Shown: positions 31,215-46,405 of the stretch, piece by piece
Position numbering within the stretch: the first letter of the stretch is position 1
Layout: every line of letters starts with the position of its first letter
Assembly: GCA_028551475.1 (NCBI GenBank)
Contig: CM052355.1
Span: forward strand, 31,771,580 to 31,835,579
DNA length: 64,000 nt
From: Casuarina equisetifolia
Lineage: Eukaryota; Streptophyta; Magnoliopsida; Fagales; Casuarinaceae
Direction of reading: 5' to 3'
Position numbers and translations under genes: made by a program
Notes under the pieces: generated by a model
Told to the model about the DNA's origin: nothing
The model's input: only the letters and a program-made list of their open reading frames with translations
The model's database searches: none

Positions 31215-34200
31215 ACATTAAGGATTCTTTTAAGACTCCAAATCATGTCTTTTAAAGATCAAGACGGGATTAGTCTATGCTGATATTAAATAATAATGTT
31301 CAGCATTTGGACCATACCCCAAGGAATACTGGTTAGAAGTCAGCCACTTCTCGAGGTTCCCATTGCTTAAGCATCAAGGCTTTGAAATTGGTGTTGGAGA
31401 TACGACTGATTCTCTTGCCGAATTGGGAACCCTGGGAGAAACATCATACTACAGCGGCCATGCTTTGTCCCCCTTTCTAAAATGATAAAGAACTGATTAT
31501 GATTCAAACTACCTCATCCTGTTGCAGGAAGATGAAGATCTTTGGTTTACTGGGTGCTCTTTATCTTTCACCTTTTCCGTATTCTCTTGAGTTTCTTTCC
31601 ATGGTTTTGGTGTATGTTTATCCATGGTCTCTTAGAATGATGTCCTGATAGGGCCCCTCAAACTCAACTTTTTAGAGGCTAGACAGTCGAATTTCAGAGA
31701 GCATGAAAGCCCGCCACACCAACATTATTGGTATAGTTTCCAGCAATAATGCTCCATCGCATTTAAAATGTATGTCGTACAATCAACCTGCAGTCCCTCT
31801 ATAGGTACGAAAATGCAACCTACAACATTATCTCATGAAGCCCGTGGAAATAAAAAAAAAAAAAAAAAAGAAGGAAGACTACCGCTAATAGGTTTGATCT
31901 GTTCATTGTCACGTTGCTGGTCCTTCTTGTTCATTGAATGTTCTGTGGAGTTGGTATGATTGAACTATTTTATATAAGTTTTTAAGATATTCCTATGACT
32001 TTTTGCTTTCTGTGTCCTTAAAAAGTCTCAACACCCAATTGACTTCTTCTACGCGTTAGTGCATTCAATGATTTTGTCTTTAAAAATCCGTTTAGATTAT
32101 TATAGACTAGAATATATAATTTCTTCTCTTGTGGAGTTTTAGAAATTTAATATTGACCAACGCAAGTTTAGGCTAAACATATCTCATTATCTTTAATGCT
32201 GTCATATGTTAGGAAGCTTAATTTTTTTTATCTTAAAATCAAATTATTAGAAAAAAGTGAAAACCTTGGTGGTTAGAGAAGATAACAAGTTAGTTTATTG
32301 ATAACATAAGATACATATTACCTAATATAGGCTTTTTGAAGGAAGATGAACTTGGATCTTTATATAGTATTAGAACTAATATTTCATCCATATGATCTAA
32401 CTCACTTCCAAAATAGGCCAGTCCTTTACTTAAGAGAAGAATACTCATGTGTCTTATAAGTTTAAAAAACCTTTTTCCTCATTGAGTCATTTTGAAAAGA
32501 GGAAACTTTGAGCCTTAACACACTAGATTTTAACATGTCCTCATACCCTAAGCATAAGATACCTTATTGTGATATCATATCAAAAAGTCAATTTCTTCTT
32601 TAAATTTTGCTTTTAAAAGTGGTGGATATATCTATACATAAAAGAACACACAAATCAACATAATAATAATAATACAGAATATTCTAAATGTCAACCCATA
32701 CAAAGTAGAAGTGTTAAAAAATAATTCTAAGATTGTCCAAAAACGTGAAGTGACAGAAGACAAGGGTGGTGGCGTGAAGCAATTTTCAATGATAACATGC
32801 AAAAGCGGTGATCCGGTCAAGGCGTAGGCGAATCAAAAGCGTTTACAAAGCCTAAAACCACTCAGAACAGCTCACGGTTTTTTTTAACTCCGATCGGCGT
32901 CCGGCCGACACATTGACTCGCTGTCTTTCACCTTCTGAAGGAGGAACAATTCTTCTTACTATATCTTTATGTGCATCCTGATCATACCTTTATCCTTTAG
33001 AACGTTAACGGTGGTCTCTTTGGAATTAGTAGTTTGACTTCGACATTAATGAGTGTTTGGATAAGCTTTGTGCTTGAATTTAATACATAAAGACTTTTCT
33101 TTGTATTCTTAAGGTCAATTCGTAATTTCAAACTTAGCCATATTGCATTTAAATCTCACATCATCTAAAATATTACTAAAAATCCTTTTTATAAGAAAAA
33201 AAATGTTATTTTCTATTTTTAAGTCAATTGTTGAACAAGAATAAATTTTTTAATGTGATATTTAATCTCAAGTTTAAATATAATATTCTTTTGTTTGTAA
33301 ACAAAAATTCTTGTGAAAAGTATTTTTTGAATTATAAAAATGTTATTTAAAAACTTTTTTTATTAAGAAGAAAAATTCGTAAGTGGACTTTATTGTAATA
33401 GACTTTCTAATAATAACCTTCTCCTTTGATGCAATAGCCTTTCTCCTTTTAAACGAGACAACACGGTTATTCCCACTTGGACAACATGAAAATGACTTCA
33501 AAGATTAAACATATTAGAGCGGCTTGTCCCACATGCATTAATGGAAGATTCATGATTTCTCTTTTTTAAGTAAAAGGCATGCACTTTGTCTTGGTTTGTG
33601 GATAAAACAAATGGGTCCTATCAAGTAGGACCGAGACCTCAACCACTCAACTCAGCACAAGGAGGAGGCAAGTAGGAGTCTCATTCTCACCACTTTCGGC
33701 TTGTATTAATTATAATGCAACGTTCTCATTCAAAGTCGTTTTTGTCTCATCATTCTTTCTTTCTCTTTTGAATTTTTTATTGTGGCATTCTAATCGCCCC
33801 CTGTTTCCTCGTTGCTTCCTTCTCTAATGATGTTTGATTATTGTATCTTTATCTTTAGCTTTTGTTGATTACAGAGGAAATTCTTTCGTCTCCTTCCTTG
33901 TTCTTAACACTTTCCGTTTTGATTAAAGAAAAGAAAGGTAGCTTTTTCCCTCGTGATGAAGTCTCGTCGGTGATGGGTCCTTTGCACATTGCCCAATAGA
34001 TTTTCGCTATAAGCTGAAATATGAGAGTGAAAAAGGAAAAAAGAAAAAATTAGCATGGTTAAGTGAAGATACATAAACTCATCAGGAAGTGCGAGATTTT
34101 CAAGTTATTTTAATATAATAATATATAATAATAATAAATTTATTATAAAATTTATATTTCATTAAAAAATTAATTTAAAAGATAAAGAGTAATTATTACA

Positions 34201-34350
34201 TTTAAACTTTACCATAAAATCGTTCCCTCAGAACGTCATATTACTTTCCGCTCATATATGTCTCCGGGTCAACATGGCCCTCGCATATCCCAAGAAAGAT
34301 TTAAATATGGACTTGATTACCAGGAGAGATTGACAAACTTATCACGAGAC
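31215..34350 (+). repeat. Duplicated upstream block, copy E
   Basis: Contains the full set of block marks: CAGCATTTGGACCATACCCC (about 31301), CCCTGGGAGAAACATCAT, an A-rich patch near 31850-31870, AAGATTGTCCAAAAACGTGA near 32730, and the CAAAGATTAAACATATTAGAG..GGCTTGTCCCACATGC part near 33500. It is the closest relative of copy F at 38270. No gene. Confidence 0.75.
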
Positions 34351-34593
34351 GTAGATTGGTGCTAGAGATCTTGCATTCAGCGGAACCATTTTGACTAACA
34401 AGCCTTAGAAGAAGAAGATGTGGATATCGGATGCTTCCCAAAAAGTCTCCACGTTTACTGTCCAGCTATCATGTTTGTGTTTTTGCATGCATTAGTCGAT
34501 AAAAGTTGACTTCGCCCAATCGAAGACTTTCTTTCTGCTTTTACAGATCTTCTCTTGTTGTTTTTGTGTTCCGATAATGGAAGTAAACGCCCA

Positions 34594-34693
34594 TGCAAAA
34601 CCGCGTTTAAGCAGCCAAGCTTGAAATTCCTTCTTGTGGAGGAAGAATCTCTCCCCCACTGTCTCTCTCCAGGCACTTCTTTTGGCTATAAAA
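34594..34693 (+). promoter_or_regulatory. PRX-E proximal promoter: conserved module and TATA box
   Basis: Module with CCGCGTTTAAGCAGCCAAGC starting near 34602. TATAAAA at 34687-34693, 85 bases before the ATG (two more than in the other copies). The stretch from the TATA box to the ATG is almost the same as in PRX-F. Confidence 0.75.
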
Positions 34694-34771
34694 TGCGTAA
34701 ACTCCATTGGAGACGTACTCAAACCACTGAACAAGAAGCTTTCAGCACATTGTATTCCAGGATCTTCTCTC

Positions 34772-35932
<1,161 letters not shown>

Positions 35933-36363
35933 AGCCAGCAATCGCTTTTATGGTTCTGATTAATCATGATACGTATGTTTGTATAAGTTCCAAAGATCTT
36001 GGTCCAAAATGGGCGAGATTTGAGTATTATTCTCATAATTGTAATTGTTCAGTCAAAAAGGCAAACCCCGTGTATGGAACTCTTGAAGCAAACTGTCAAA
36101 TTTTCCCATAAAGAAGGGTTACTTACTTCCCTTTCACTTGATGACAATCACCAATTGTAGATTTCAAAAGGGTTAATATTAGACAGAACAAGTCTTACGT
36201 TAGAAAAATATGATCTTTGGGTGATATCTTAAGAGCCTATGTTCTCTTTTAGCACTCTTATAGATGTATAAAAGCTCAAAATTTATATAAAAACTAACAT
36301 TATGATATGATTTAGGTTGGACTATTATGGTATAAAATTGTTGTCTCACATTCCATTGAAAAT
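35933..36363 (+). other. 3' flank of PRX-E
   Basis: Near-identical to the PRX-D 3' flank up to the LINE insertion site. Confidence 0.65.
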
Positions 36364-37361
36364 TTATATTCTATCTATGGGTGGATTGTATAGATATACA
36401 TCGTTATTATAAAGTATCACAAAGTAGCTAAGCAAACAATTTGTTCATAAAAAAAGGAAGAAGGATTAGGGTTATCCTTAAACTTTGGAAAAGAATCCTT
36501 TTTGGACATATGCTTTAGATCTTATTAATCTCCCAAACCTTTTCTTATGATGTAAATGGATTCACAATACAAAATATAAAAAAAACTTTAGTAATACATT
36601 TTGATATAAAAGATTCTATTATATAGAGTTTAAGAAATCTCCTCAAACTAAGGTTTTACTCTTACATTAGCTTTTTATAGGTTTACTTATTGTTGCAAAT
36701 AAATTCACTAGAACCTTTGATCAATTAATGAAGAAGTAGAATGGTTTGATTTAATTTGGACTAGTGACATAAGAAAATATGATTTTATTGGGTTGCTAGT
36801 TTGTCAAAATCAACTTTCTACCATAGAAGAAATTACACGATAGCTCTTTTTAGTTTATTTATATTGTGATTTCTTTTAATCCCATGTTGGAAACAACAGC
36901 TATCTCTTTTTTTTAATGTACATGAAACATGATGATTTGAAAAATTATTTTCACTAATAGAATTCGACATCATATTGAAGGATGGAATGAAAAACTACAA
37001 TAGATTATTAAAACAACTAAAGGAAGAAATTTGATTGCAAAACTTTTCAAGAAAACCTTTTTGGCTTGCATTAGTATATATGGGTTGAACATAATAAAAG
37101 ATAATTTCATAACAAAATAATTGACATCCCAATCCTATTGACAAAACTAAGAAAAATTATTCGAGAATAGCTTCTTTGTTTCAAAATATAAATTATTCTA
37201 AGAACATATCATTTTAAGTGAAATTTAAAGACTTTCAACCTCTATATTTTTATAACTTTCATAAACCTTGTAATGTTGGGTAAGCTACTATAATTTTGTA
37301 CATTAAGTTTTATTAATGCAAACTTACCTTACCACTAAAAAAAAAAAATTATATTCTATCT
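36364..37361 (+). mobile_element. 5'-truncated LINE with poly(A) and target-site duplication
   Basis: Insertion body 36377-37348 (972 bases) flanked by the 13-base direct repeat TTATATTCTATCT at 36364-36376 and 37349-37361. It ends in an A-tract (37337-37348). Inside, + strand translation with several stops and shifts reads EEVEWFDLIWTSDI.KYDFIG.. then CDFF, NIEGWNEKLQ, and KLFKKTFLACI, the zf-RVT and C-terminal region of a plant LINE RT, parallel to the fragment at 10709-11705. The matching spot in the PRX-D flank (about 30060-30075) has no insertion. Confidence 0.9.
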
Positions 37362-38269
37362 TTTGTCTCTTCACTTGTAAATAAAAATTCTTATAGAAAG
37401 TGTTGTCTTATGCTTATAATAGAGAGATGTGTTCAATTTTATATGATAAATTAAAAAAAAATTATAAAGAGATAGATTTTTTCACTTAATATCTTAAGAT
37501 TTTAAGTTAAATATAAGTTTTTTCTCTATAATTTATAATATGATATTAGAGTCTAAGTTAATTCACTACTACTCCTTTTCAAATGTAAGCCCTTAAAAAT
37601 ATGCTTAGTATGCGAGAAGCATTAGTTTCACATTATTCATTTTTAAGCCTAAGATATGCTCAATATATGGGGCAAATGTTAGCAATAAAAGTGTCACATT
37701 GAAAAATATGATTCTTAGATAGTTCTTAAATATAAAAAATTTCCCTAAACTCATAAGTTAGAATTTAAGTTAGATTTTAAACTATTTCTAATAAGAAGGA
37801 AGATAAGATACTATCTAATAACAAATTAGAAGTCAAAACCAAGAATTTCTAGCTATCAATGAGGTCTACTCTTGTTTTGAATAGTGTTCTAATGGCAATC
37901 ATAAACCCCTTCCTAATTTAACTTCCTTCATAATAAGCAAGTTTTTTATTAGATATCATAATGTTTGTTTGTTTCTTTTAAGCCAACTTTTAAGAGTAAA
38001 GAATATATCTATATATAAGAAGTATAATATACTAGTAATGTAAGACATATACCAGGTTTAAGCATGTCCATCATTCCAAACATAACAAAATACTTTTCAT
38101 TGAGACATAGTTTATGAATAATAGGTTTTTTTTACTCAATTTGTTACTATAATGTTAGAAAGTTCATATTTTCTTTTAAAATCGACTTAAAGGAGAACAC
38201 TTTCACGTATTAAAAAACATAATAAACTACTATATTAACAAAATAAAATACATATTGGACTTTAACATT
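37362..38269. other. Rest of the E-F spacer
   Basis: Resumes the flank interrupted by the LINE and matches 30075-31214 by eye. AT-rich, no gene. Confidence 0.6.
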
Positions 38270-41200
38270 AAGAGTTATGTTAAGACACTAAATCTTGTCT
38301 TTTAAAGATCAAGACGGGATAAGTCAATGCTGATATTAAATAATAATGTTCAGCATTTGGACCATACCCCAAATTGTACTGGTTAGAGGTCAGCCGCCTC
38401 TCTGGTTCCCATTGCTGAAGCACTAAGGCTCTGAAATTGATGTTGGAGATACGGGTGATTCTCCTGCCGAATTGGGAACCCCTTGGAGAAACATTATATT
38501 ACAGCAGCCACGCTCTGTCTCTGTTTCTAAAAGGATAAAGAACTGATTATGATTCAAACTATCTCATCCTGTTGCAGGAAGATGAAGTTCCTTGGTTTAC
38601 TGGTTGCTCTTTATCTTTCACTTTTTCCGTATTCTCTTGAGCTTCTTGGCATGGTTTTGTTGTATGTCTATCCATGGTTTCTTAGTGTGGTGTCCTGATA
38701 TGGCCCCTCAAACTCAACTTTTTAGAGGCTAGACAGTCGAATTTCAAAGAGTAGAAAATAGAGTGAAAACCATCACACCAACTTTATTGGTACAGTTTCC
38801 ACCAATAATGCTCCATAACATTTAAAATATATGTCGTACAGTCAACCTGAAGCCCCTCTATACCTAAAAAAATGCACGATGCAACATTATTTCATGAAGC
38901 CCATGGAGAGAAAAAAAAAAAAAACCACAGCTAAATAGGTTTGATCTGTTCATTGTCACGTTGCTGGTCCTCCTTGTTCATTGAATGTGCTGTGGAATTG
39001 CTATGATTGAACTGTTTTATATACGTTTTTGAGATATTCCTGTGACCTTTTGCTTTATGTGTCCTGAAAAAGTCTCAACACACAATTGACTTCTTCTACG
39101 CATTATTGCATTCAATTATTTTGTCTTCAAAAATCCATATAAATGTCTATAGACTGGAATATATAATTTCCTCTCTAGTTGAAAAGTACAATAAACTTGT
39201 TGTTATTTTGCAAGTCACCAGTTTGTAGTGGAGCCTTATAAATTAAAGATTGACCGATGTAAGTATAGCTAAACATATCTTATTATCTTTTATGTTGTCA
39301 TAAGTTAGGAAACTCATTTTTTCTCTTGCAAATGACTTATTAAAAAAGTGAAAACCTTCATGCATAAAGAAGATAACAAATCAGTTTATTTACAACATAA
39401 GACACACATTATTTAGATACATTTTTTTGAAGAGAGATGATCCTAAACCTTTTACATCAAAATTAATCTTTCATCCTCATGATCTAATTTAATTCTAAAA
39501 ATAGACCAATCTTTTATCGTTAAAATGACTAAGTTTGAACTATGAAAAATATTAAATAAAAAATTATATTTAAAAAGAGAATTTTATGTGCCTTATAAAT
39601 ATAAACAACCTCTTTCCTCGGTGAGTCATTTTGAAAAGAAGTAAATTTGAACTTTTCACACACTAACTTTTAACAAGTTGTCACACCTTAAGTATAAGAT
39701 ACATTATTTTGACATCATGTTAAAAAGTCATTTATTTGCTTGAATAACACACAAATCAACATAATAATAATCCAAAATATTCCAAATGTCAACCCATACA
39801 AGATAGAAGTGTTCAAAAGAGAATTCTAAGATTTTTCAAAAACGTAAAGTGATAGAAGACAAGGGTGGTGGCGTGAAGCAATTTTCAATGATAACATGCA
39901 AAAGTAGGTGATCCGGTGAAGGCGCAGGCGAATCAAAAGCGTTTACAAAGCCTAAAACCATTCAGAACAGCTCACGGTTTTTTTGACTCTGATCGCCGTC
40001 TGGTCGATACATTGACTTGCTGTCTTTTATCTTCTGAAGCTAGAACAATTCTTCTTAGTATATATTTATATGCATTCTGATCATACCTTTATCTTTTAGA
40101 ACGTTAGCGGTGGTCTCTTTGAATTAGTAGTTTGACTTTGGTAGTAATGAGTGTTTGTATAAGCTTTGTGCTTGAATTTAATACACAGAGACTTTTCTTT
40201 GTATTCTTACGGTCACATCATAATTTCAAACCTAAGCCATATTGCATTAAATCTCACATCATCTAAAGTAAAACTAGAAATCTTCTATATATAAGAAGAA
40301 AATGCTTTTTTATTTCTAAGTTAATTTTTGGATAATAATAAATTTTTTAATGTAGTATTTAATCTTAACTTTTAATTATAATATTCTTTCATTCATAAAT
40401 AAAAAATTTTGTGAGAATTGTTTTTTTGTTTTTGAATTATAAAAATATTATTTAAAAACTTTCTTCATTAAGAAGAAAAATTCACATACTCTTGAGTGGA
40501 CTTTGTTGTAATAGACTTTCTAATAATAACCTTCTCCTTTGATGCAATATCCTTTCTCTTTTGATGCAATATCCTTTCTCTTTTTAAACAAGACAACAGG
40601 GTTATTCCCACTTGGACAGCAAGAAAATGACTTCAAAGATTAAATATATCAGAGCGGCCTGTCCCACATGCATTAACGGAAGATTCATCATTTCTCTTTT
40701 TTAAGTAAAAGGCATGCACTTTGTCTTGGTTTATGGATAAAACAAATGGGTCCTATCAAGTAGGACCGAGACCTCAACCACTCAACTCAGGACAAGAAGG
40801 AGGCAAGTAGGAGTCTCATTCTCACCACTTTCGGCTTCTATTAATTATAATGCAACGTTCTCATTCAAAGTCGTTTTTGTCTCATCATTCTTTCTTTCTC
40901 TTTTGAATTTTTTTATTGTGGCATTCTAATCTCCTCTTGTTTCTTCGTTGCTTCCTTCTCTAATGATGTTTGATTATTGTATCTTTATCTTTAGCTTTTG
41001 TTGATTGCAGAGGAAATTCTTTCGTCTCCTTGTTCTTAACACTTTCCATTTTGATTAAAGAAAAGAAAGGTAGCTTTTTCCTCGTGATGAAGTCTTGTCG
41101 GTGATGGGTTCTTTCCATATTGCCGAATAGAGTTTCACAATAAGCTGAAATGTGAGATTAGAAAAGGAAAAAGGAAAAAATTAGCATGGTTAAGTGAAGA

Positions 41201-41500
41201 CGCATAAACACATCAGCAGGTGCGAGATTTTCAAGGTATTTTAACATAAAACTATATAATAATGAAAAAAAATTGATATCATATTTCGTTATGAAATTCA
41301 TATCTAATTCAAAAGTTAATTAAAAAGATAAGAAATATTTAGGATATTTAAACTTTACCATAAAACCAATCTCTAAAAATGCCAAATTACTTCACACCAT
41401 CAATATGTCCCTTCATCAAAATTGTCTGATTTAGACCATCTATAGCACTATTTTTACGTTATAGATTATGAACTTATTTATACTAACATGCCTTAGAATG
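38270..41500 (+). repeat. Duplicated upstream block, copy F
   Basis: Same marks as copy E in the same order (ATGTTCAGCATTTGGACCAT near 38347, an A-rich patch near 38911-38925, AACGTAAAGTGATAGAAGAC near 39840, GGCCTGTCCCACATGC near 40656). About 40540-40577 contains a small local duplication of TTTGATGCAATATCCTTTCT. No gene. Confidence 0.75.
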
Positions 41501-41759
41501 CTTCACGAACCAAAAAAAAAAAAAAGAAAACAGAAAATACAATATGAACGCCTGAGTGGGGACTGTTCAAAAAGATAAAGGAAGATGTGGACGAGGATGC
41601 TTACCAAAAGTCTCCTCCACGCTTCGTGTCCAGCAATCATTTTCGTATTTTTGCATGCATTCGTCCATAAAAGTTGACTTCGTTCAATCGAAGACTTACT
41701 TTCTGCTTTTACAGATCCTCTCTCGTTGTTTTCTGTTCCGATCATGGAAGTAAATCCCC

Positions 41760-41871
41760 CATGCAAAACCGCGTTTAGCAACCAAGTTTGAAATTCTTCA
41801 CAGAACACACACAAAGAAAGAATCTGCCCCCGTAACTGTCCCTCCCCAGGCACTTGCTCTTGGCTATAAAA
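41760..41871 (+). promoter_or_regulatory. PRX-F proximal promoter: conserved module and TATA box
   Basis: Module here reads CCGCGTTTAGCAACCAAG (two changes). TATAAAA at 41865-41871, 83 bases before the ATG. The part upstream of the TATA box matches PRX-D best (CTTCACAGAACACAC, GGCACTTGCTCTTGGC), while the part downstream matches PRX-E. Confidence 0.75.
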
Positions 41872-41947
41872 TGCGTAAACTCCATTGGAGACGTACTCAA
41901 ACCACTGAACAAGAAGCTTTCAGCACTCCATTCCAGGATCTTCGCTC

Positions 41948-43361
<1,414 letters not shown>

Positions 43362-44570
43362 TGCCGTCAATCGATTTTATGGTACTGATTTAATCATGAT
43401 AAGTTTAGTTGAATAAATTCCGAAGATCTTGGTCCAAAATAGATGAGACTTTAGAAGCATTTTTAATTGTAATTGCTCATCCTACAAGGAAAATCCCACG
43501 TAAGGAATTCTTAAAGCAAACTGTAAATTTTCTCGTGAAGTGGAAGACTTGTTATCTACCTTCCCTTCCCCTAGATGACACCGTCACCAGTTGCAGATTT
43601 TCAAAGGGGTTAATGACAAGAAGGAAGATAAGATTCTATCTAATAACATATTAAAAGTCAAACCTAAGAATGTTTCTTGGTATCAATGAGATCTAATCTC
43701 GTTTTGAAGAGTGTCTTAATGGCAACAGTAAACCCCCTCCTTATTTAACCATCCTTCTCAATAGTCAACTTCATTTTTTTCTTTGAAACTAACTTTTAAT
43801 AGTAAAGAATATATCTACATATAAAATATTAATGTCACCCTATTGGTGACATGATAGATATACTAAATTTAGCATGTCTCTAACCCCAAACACAAGAAAA
43901 TAATTTTCGTTGAAAGACAATTCATGAGTTGAATTTTAATAATACTAAAAACACTCATTTCCCTCAAAGCTCATTTAGAGGAGAAAACTTTTAGATATAA
44001 TAAGCTATTATATTAACAAAATAAAATGCATTTTGGGTTCTAACATTAAGGATTAGACTAGAAAGTTTACTTGCTAGGCATTAAGCACTAAGGAATTCCA
44101 TAATTAGCACGTTTTGAAGAAAGACAATAAATACTTTCCTCTACCACTAGAATAAAGAAAACATCTTAGCATCCTTTGAATAAAACCTTTAAAATGCAAG
44201 TTCTTCTTCGTTGAGAGGCAAGAATCACGGTGGGGACTTCAAATTTGATAAATTGGTACAAGAAGAAATAATAATTTTACAAAAAAACAAAACAAAAATA
44301 TGTTATCTTGATATCTTATCTGAACAACCAATAGTCTAATAAAGCCACTTGTAGTACACAATTCATAGGTCATGTGTTTGAGACCCCATATTGTATAATA
44401 ATTTCCAAGGTGAATATTATTGAAATTCAAGAAACTATCATGAATCTCTTGAGTGGGAAGGGGTAAATTGTTTTTACTTCTTAGCAGTTACAAATGATTG
44501 TGAAAACATGTTTACATAAGAAGAAAAGGAGAGTTAACTATGTTAAATTGGGTAAAAGGAAAAGATGGAT
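43362..44570. other. 3' flank of PRX-F and spacer
   Basis: Starts with the shared 3' flank (CCGAAGATCTTGGTCCAAAA, then GAATTCTTAAAGCAAAC) and a shortened piece of the spacer seen after D and E (AGAAGGAAGATAAGATTCTA near 43620). From about 44050 it is AT-rich and unassigned, up to the plastid insertion. Confidence 0.6.
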
Positions 44571-45096
44571 GGGCTAGGTCATTTCAAGGTAAGCGGATCA
44601 TTTACAATGAAAAGGATAAACTTCAAGAAAATGATTTAGAGTTCTTACAAAGAAGAACGGTGTAGTACCAAACAAGATATAGATCTTCTAAAGAACAAGC
44701 CTTTTTTTCTATTTTGTACCCTACAGAGCCACTTTTTTTCTATTTAAAGATTAGCCCTTTGTCTTTATGTTTTCACATCGAGAATTCTTTGCAAATGAAA
44801 AGATGCCAAAGGGGCTTCTTACTTCCCAAATAGATCTTCCTACATCTCTATATAAACGTTAGTTTATCAAGAATACGCAAGAAAAACACTTTGAATTGTA
44901 GATTTATCACCAAAGATGGCTTAGAAGCAATAGTTCATTATTGAACGGATTTTTCCATTCTAATACTCCATTTGAGAGTTATCAATATTTATCAAATATG
45001 TTCCTATCTAATAGAACACTATTGGATCAAACGACAAAGACATTGTTGAGAAAAAGATGGCTTTTCCCATATGAAATGAAAATTGGATTCATGTAA
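44571..45096 (+). pseudogene. ycf2: ycf2 3' fragment (plastid-derived, dead)
   Basis: Plus-strand translation in pieces reads [52 protein letters not shown], and near the end a KDGFSHMK-type piece from a segment matching the Ycf2 C-terminus. The stop TAA is at 45094-45096. Several internal stops and frameshifts mean it cannot be expressed as Ycf2. Identification rests on recognition of the Ycf2 C-terminal segment and on its neighbours. Confidence 0.85.
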
Positions 45097-45188
45097 CAAG
45101 AGAAGGGTTTCCCATTCCTTAGTCGAAAAAAAATATGTGGCCATGAAATAAGGATTAAGCATAATAGAATTGACTGGGTGGTAGAGTT

Positions 45189-45375
45189 GTAGAAACACCT
45201 CTTTCTTCCATATTTTGAACCTTAACTCCATGGAACAATATACTACTGCTAAAACATAGAATAATTGAAATCTTAGATCAAAACATTATGTATGGATAAT
45301 ATGGACTACCTAAACAAGAATTCTTGAAAAGTGAAGAACCAAAGCTATTACTCACTACATCAAAAAAATTACATT
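45189..45375 (+). pseudogene. ycf15: ycf15 remnant (plastid-derived)
   Basis: Reads VETPLSSIF.TLTPWNNILL, then LKHRIIEILDQNIMYG and LPKQEFLKSEEPKLL, with stops at Trp-type positions. This matches the ycf15 reading frame that lies between ycf2 and trnL-CAA in plastomes. The start codon is lost (GTA in place of ATG). Confidence 0.75.
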
Positions 45376-45751
45376 AATGAAAGATGTAAATCCATTGAAA
45401 AAACAAAAATACGCATGTCAATGAAATGGTTGTTACTATTTGTTACAATAACGAATAATTGGTTTAACTAAATAACTAAATAAAATAGATAGGCCTTTCT
45501 CTTCATTTCTTAGGTTGATGGATCTTCTCAATTGGAAGATCCCCTATATGGTTAATACACATACTAGTTGACCACATGCCAAATTCTCCTAATTCTAAAT
45601 ATGGATAATACACATTCCAGTTAATTATAAGCCGAATTCTCCTAATTGTAATTGTTTTGTTTTAAATAAGCCCTAAACAAAAAAAGGAAGTTTGGATTGC
45701 CAACAAGCACCTTTTATTGAATTGCTCACTCAATGAGTATTCTCAATATTA

Positions 45752-45829
45752 TGCCTTGAAGAGGACTTGAACCTCCACGCTCTTTAGCACAAGATTTTGA
45801 GTCTCGTGTGTCTACCATTTCACCAAGGC
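45752..45829 (-). pseudogene. trnL-CAA: Plastid trnL-CAA copy, degenerate
   Basis: Minus strand reads GCCTTGGTGAAATGGTAGAC.., the anticodon loop with CAA (ACTCAAAAT), and GGTTCAAGTCC in the T arm, ending CAAGGCA. Three bases are missing near the 5' acceptor/D-arm region relative to the usual GCCTTGGTGGTGAAATGG start, so the acceptor end is damaged. Plastid tRNA genes are not expected to be functional in the nucleus. Confidence 0.9.
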
Positions 45830-46405
45830 ATCTTGAAAGTAATTCATATTCCATGCATATGATATTCATCTAGCGTGATGTACGAAAGCTATGACAAAGG
45901 TAGAGTGTTATAGTATTTCTATTAATTGTCCATGTCGTATAAGCTCAAGTCAAACATTCAATTGCTTTAATTTGACTTATTCAAAGGATGCCTTATATAT
46001 ATTATATCAAAAAGATAGACAATTAAACTTATTTCTTGATTTAATAAATGCCTAAAGAGATTAGCAAGGTCCCAAATAATGAGAGAGATGTAAAAAGTAG
46101 GTCCAATTACACTTACATCTATTCCTAATCCTAAATGGGAAGTAGGGATCCATATGTAAACACATTATCTATCTAGATACACTCGAATAACCCCTTCTTA
46201 TAATTAGAATGTATATAACCTTACCCTATTTCGGTCTATCCAGGTATGGAATGAACTTATAATCATAAAATCAACTCGATCATCAAATTAAAGATTATAA
46301 GTTCATAATCCTAGCCCATTCCCATTTTAGGTAGAACAAATCTACTAATTTTTTGTATTCCAATTAGGTAAGAGGGATCTTGAACTAAGAAATAGATTCT
46401 ATTAG

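Noticed and set aside
45019-45231. A 70-codon minus-strand frame in the plastid insertion
   Set aside because: It is antisense to the ycf2 end and ycf15 start, which read on +.
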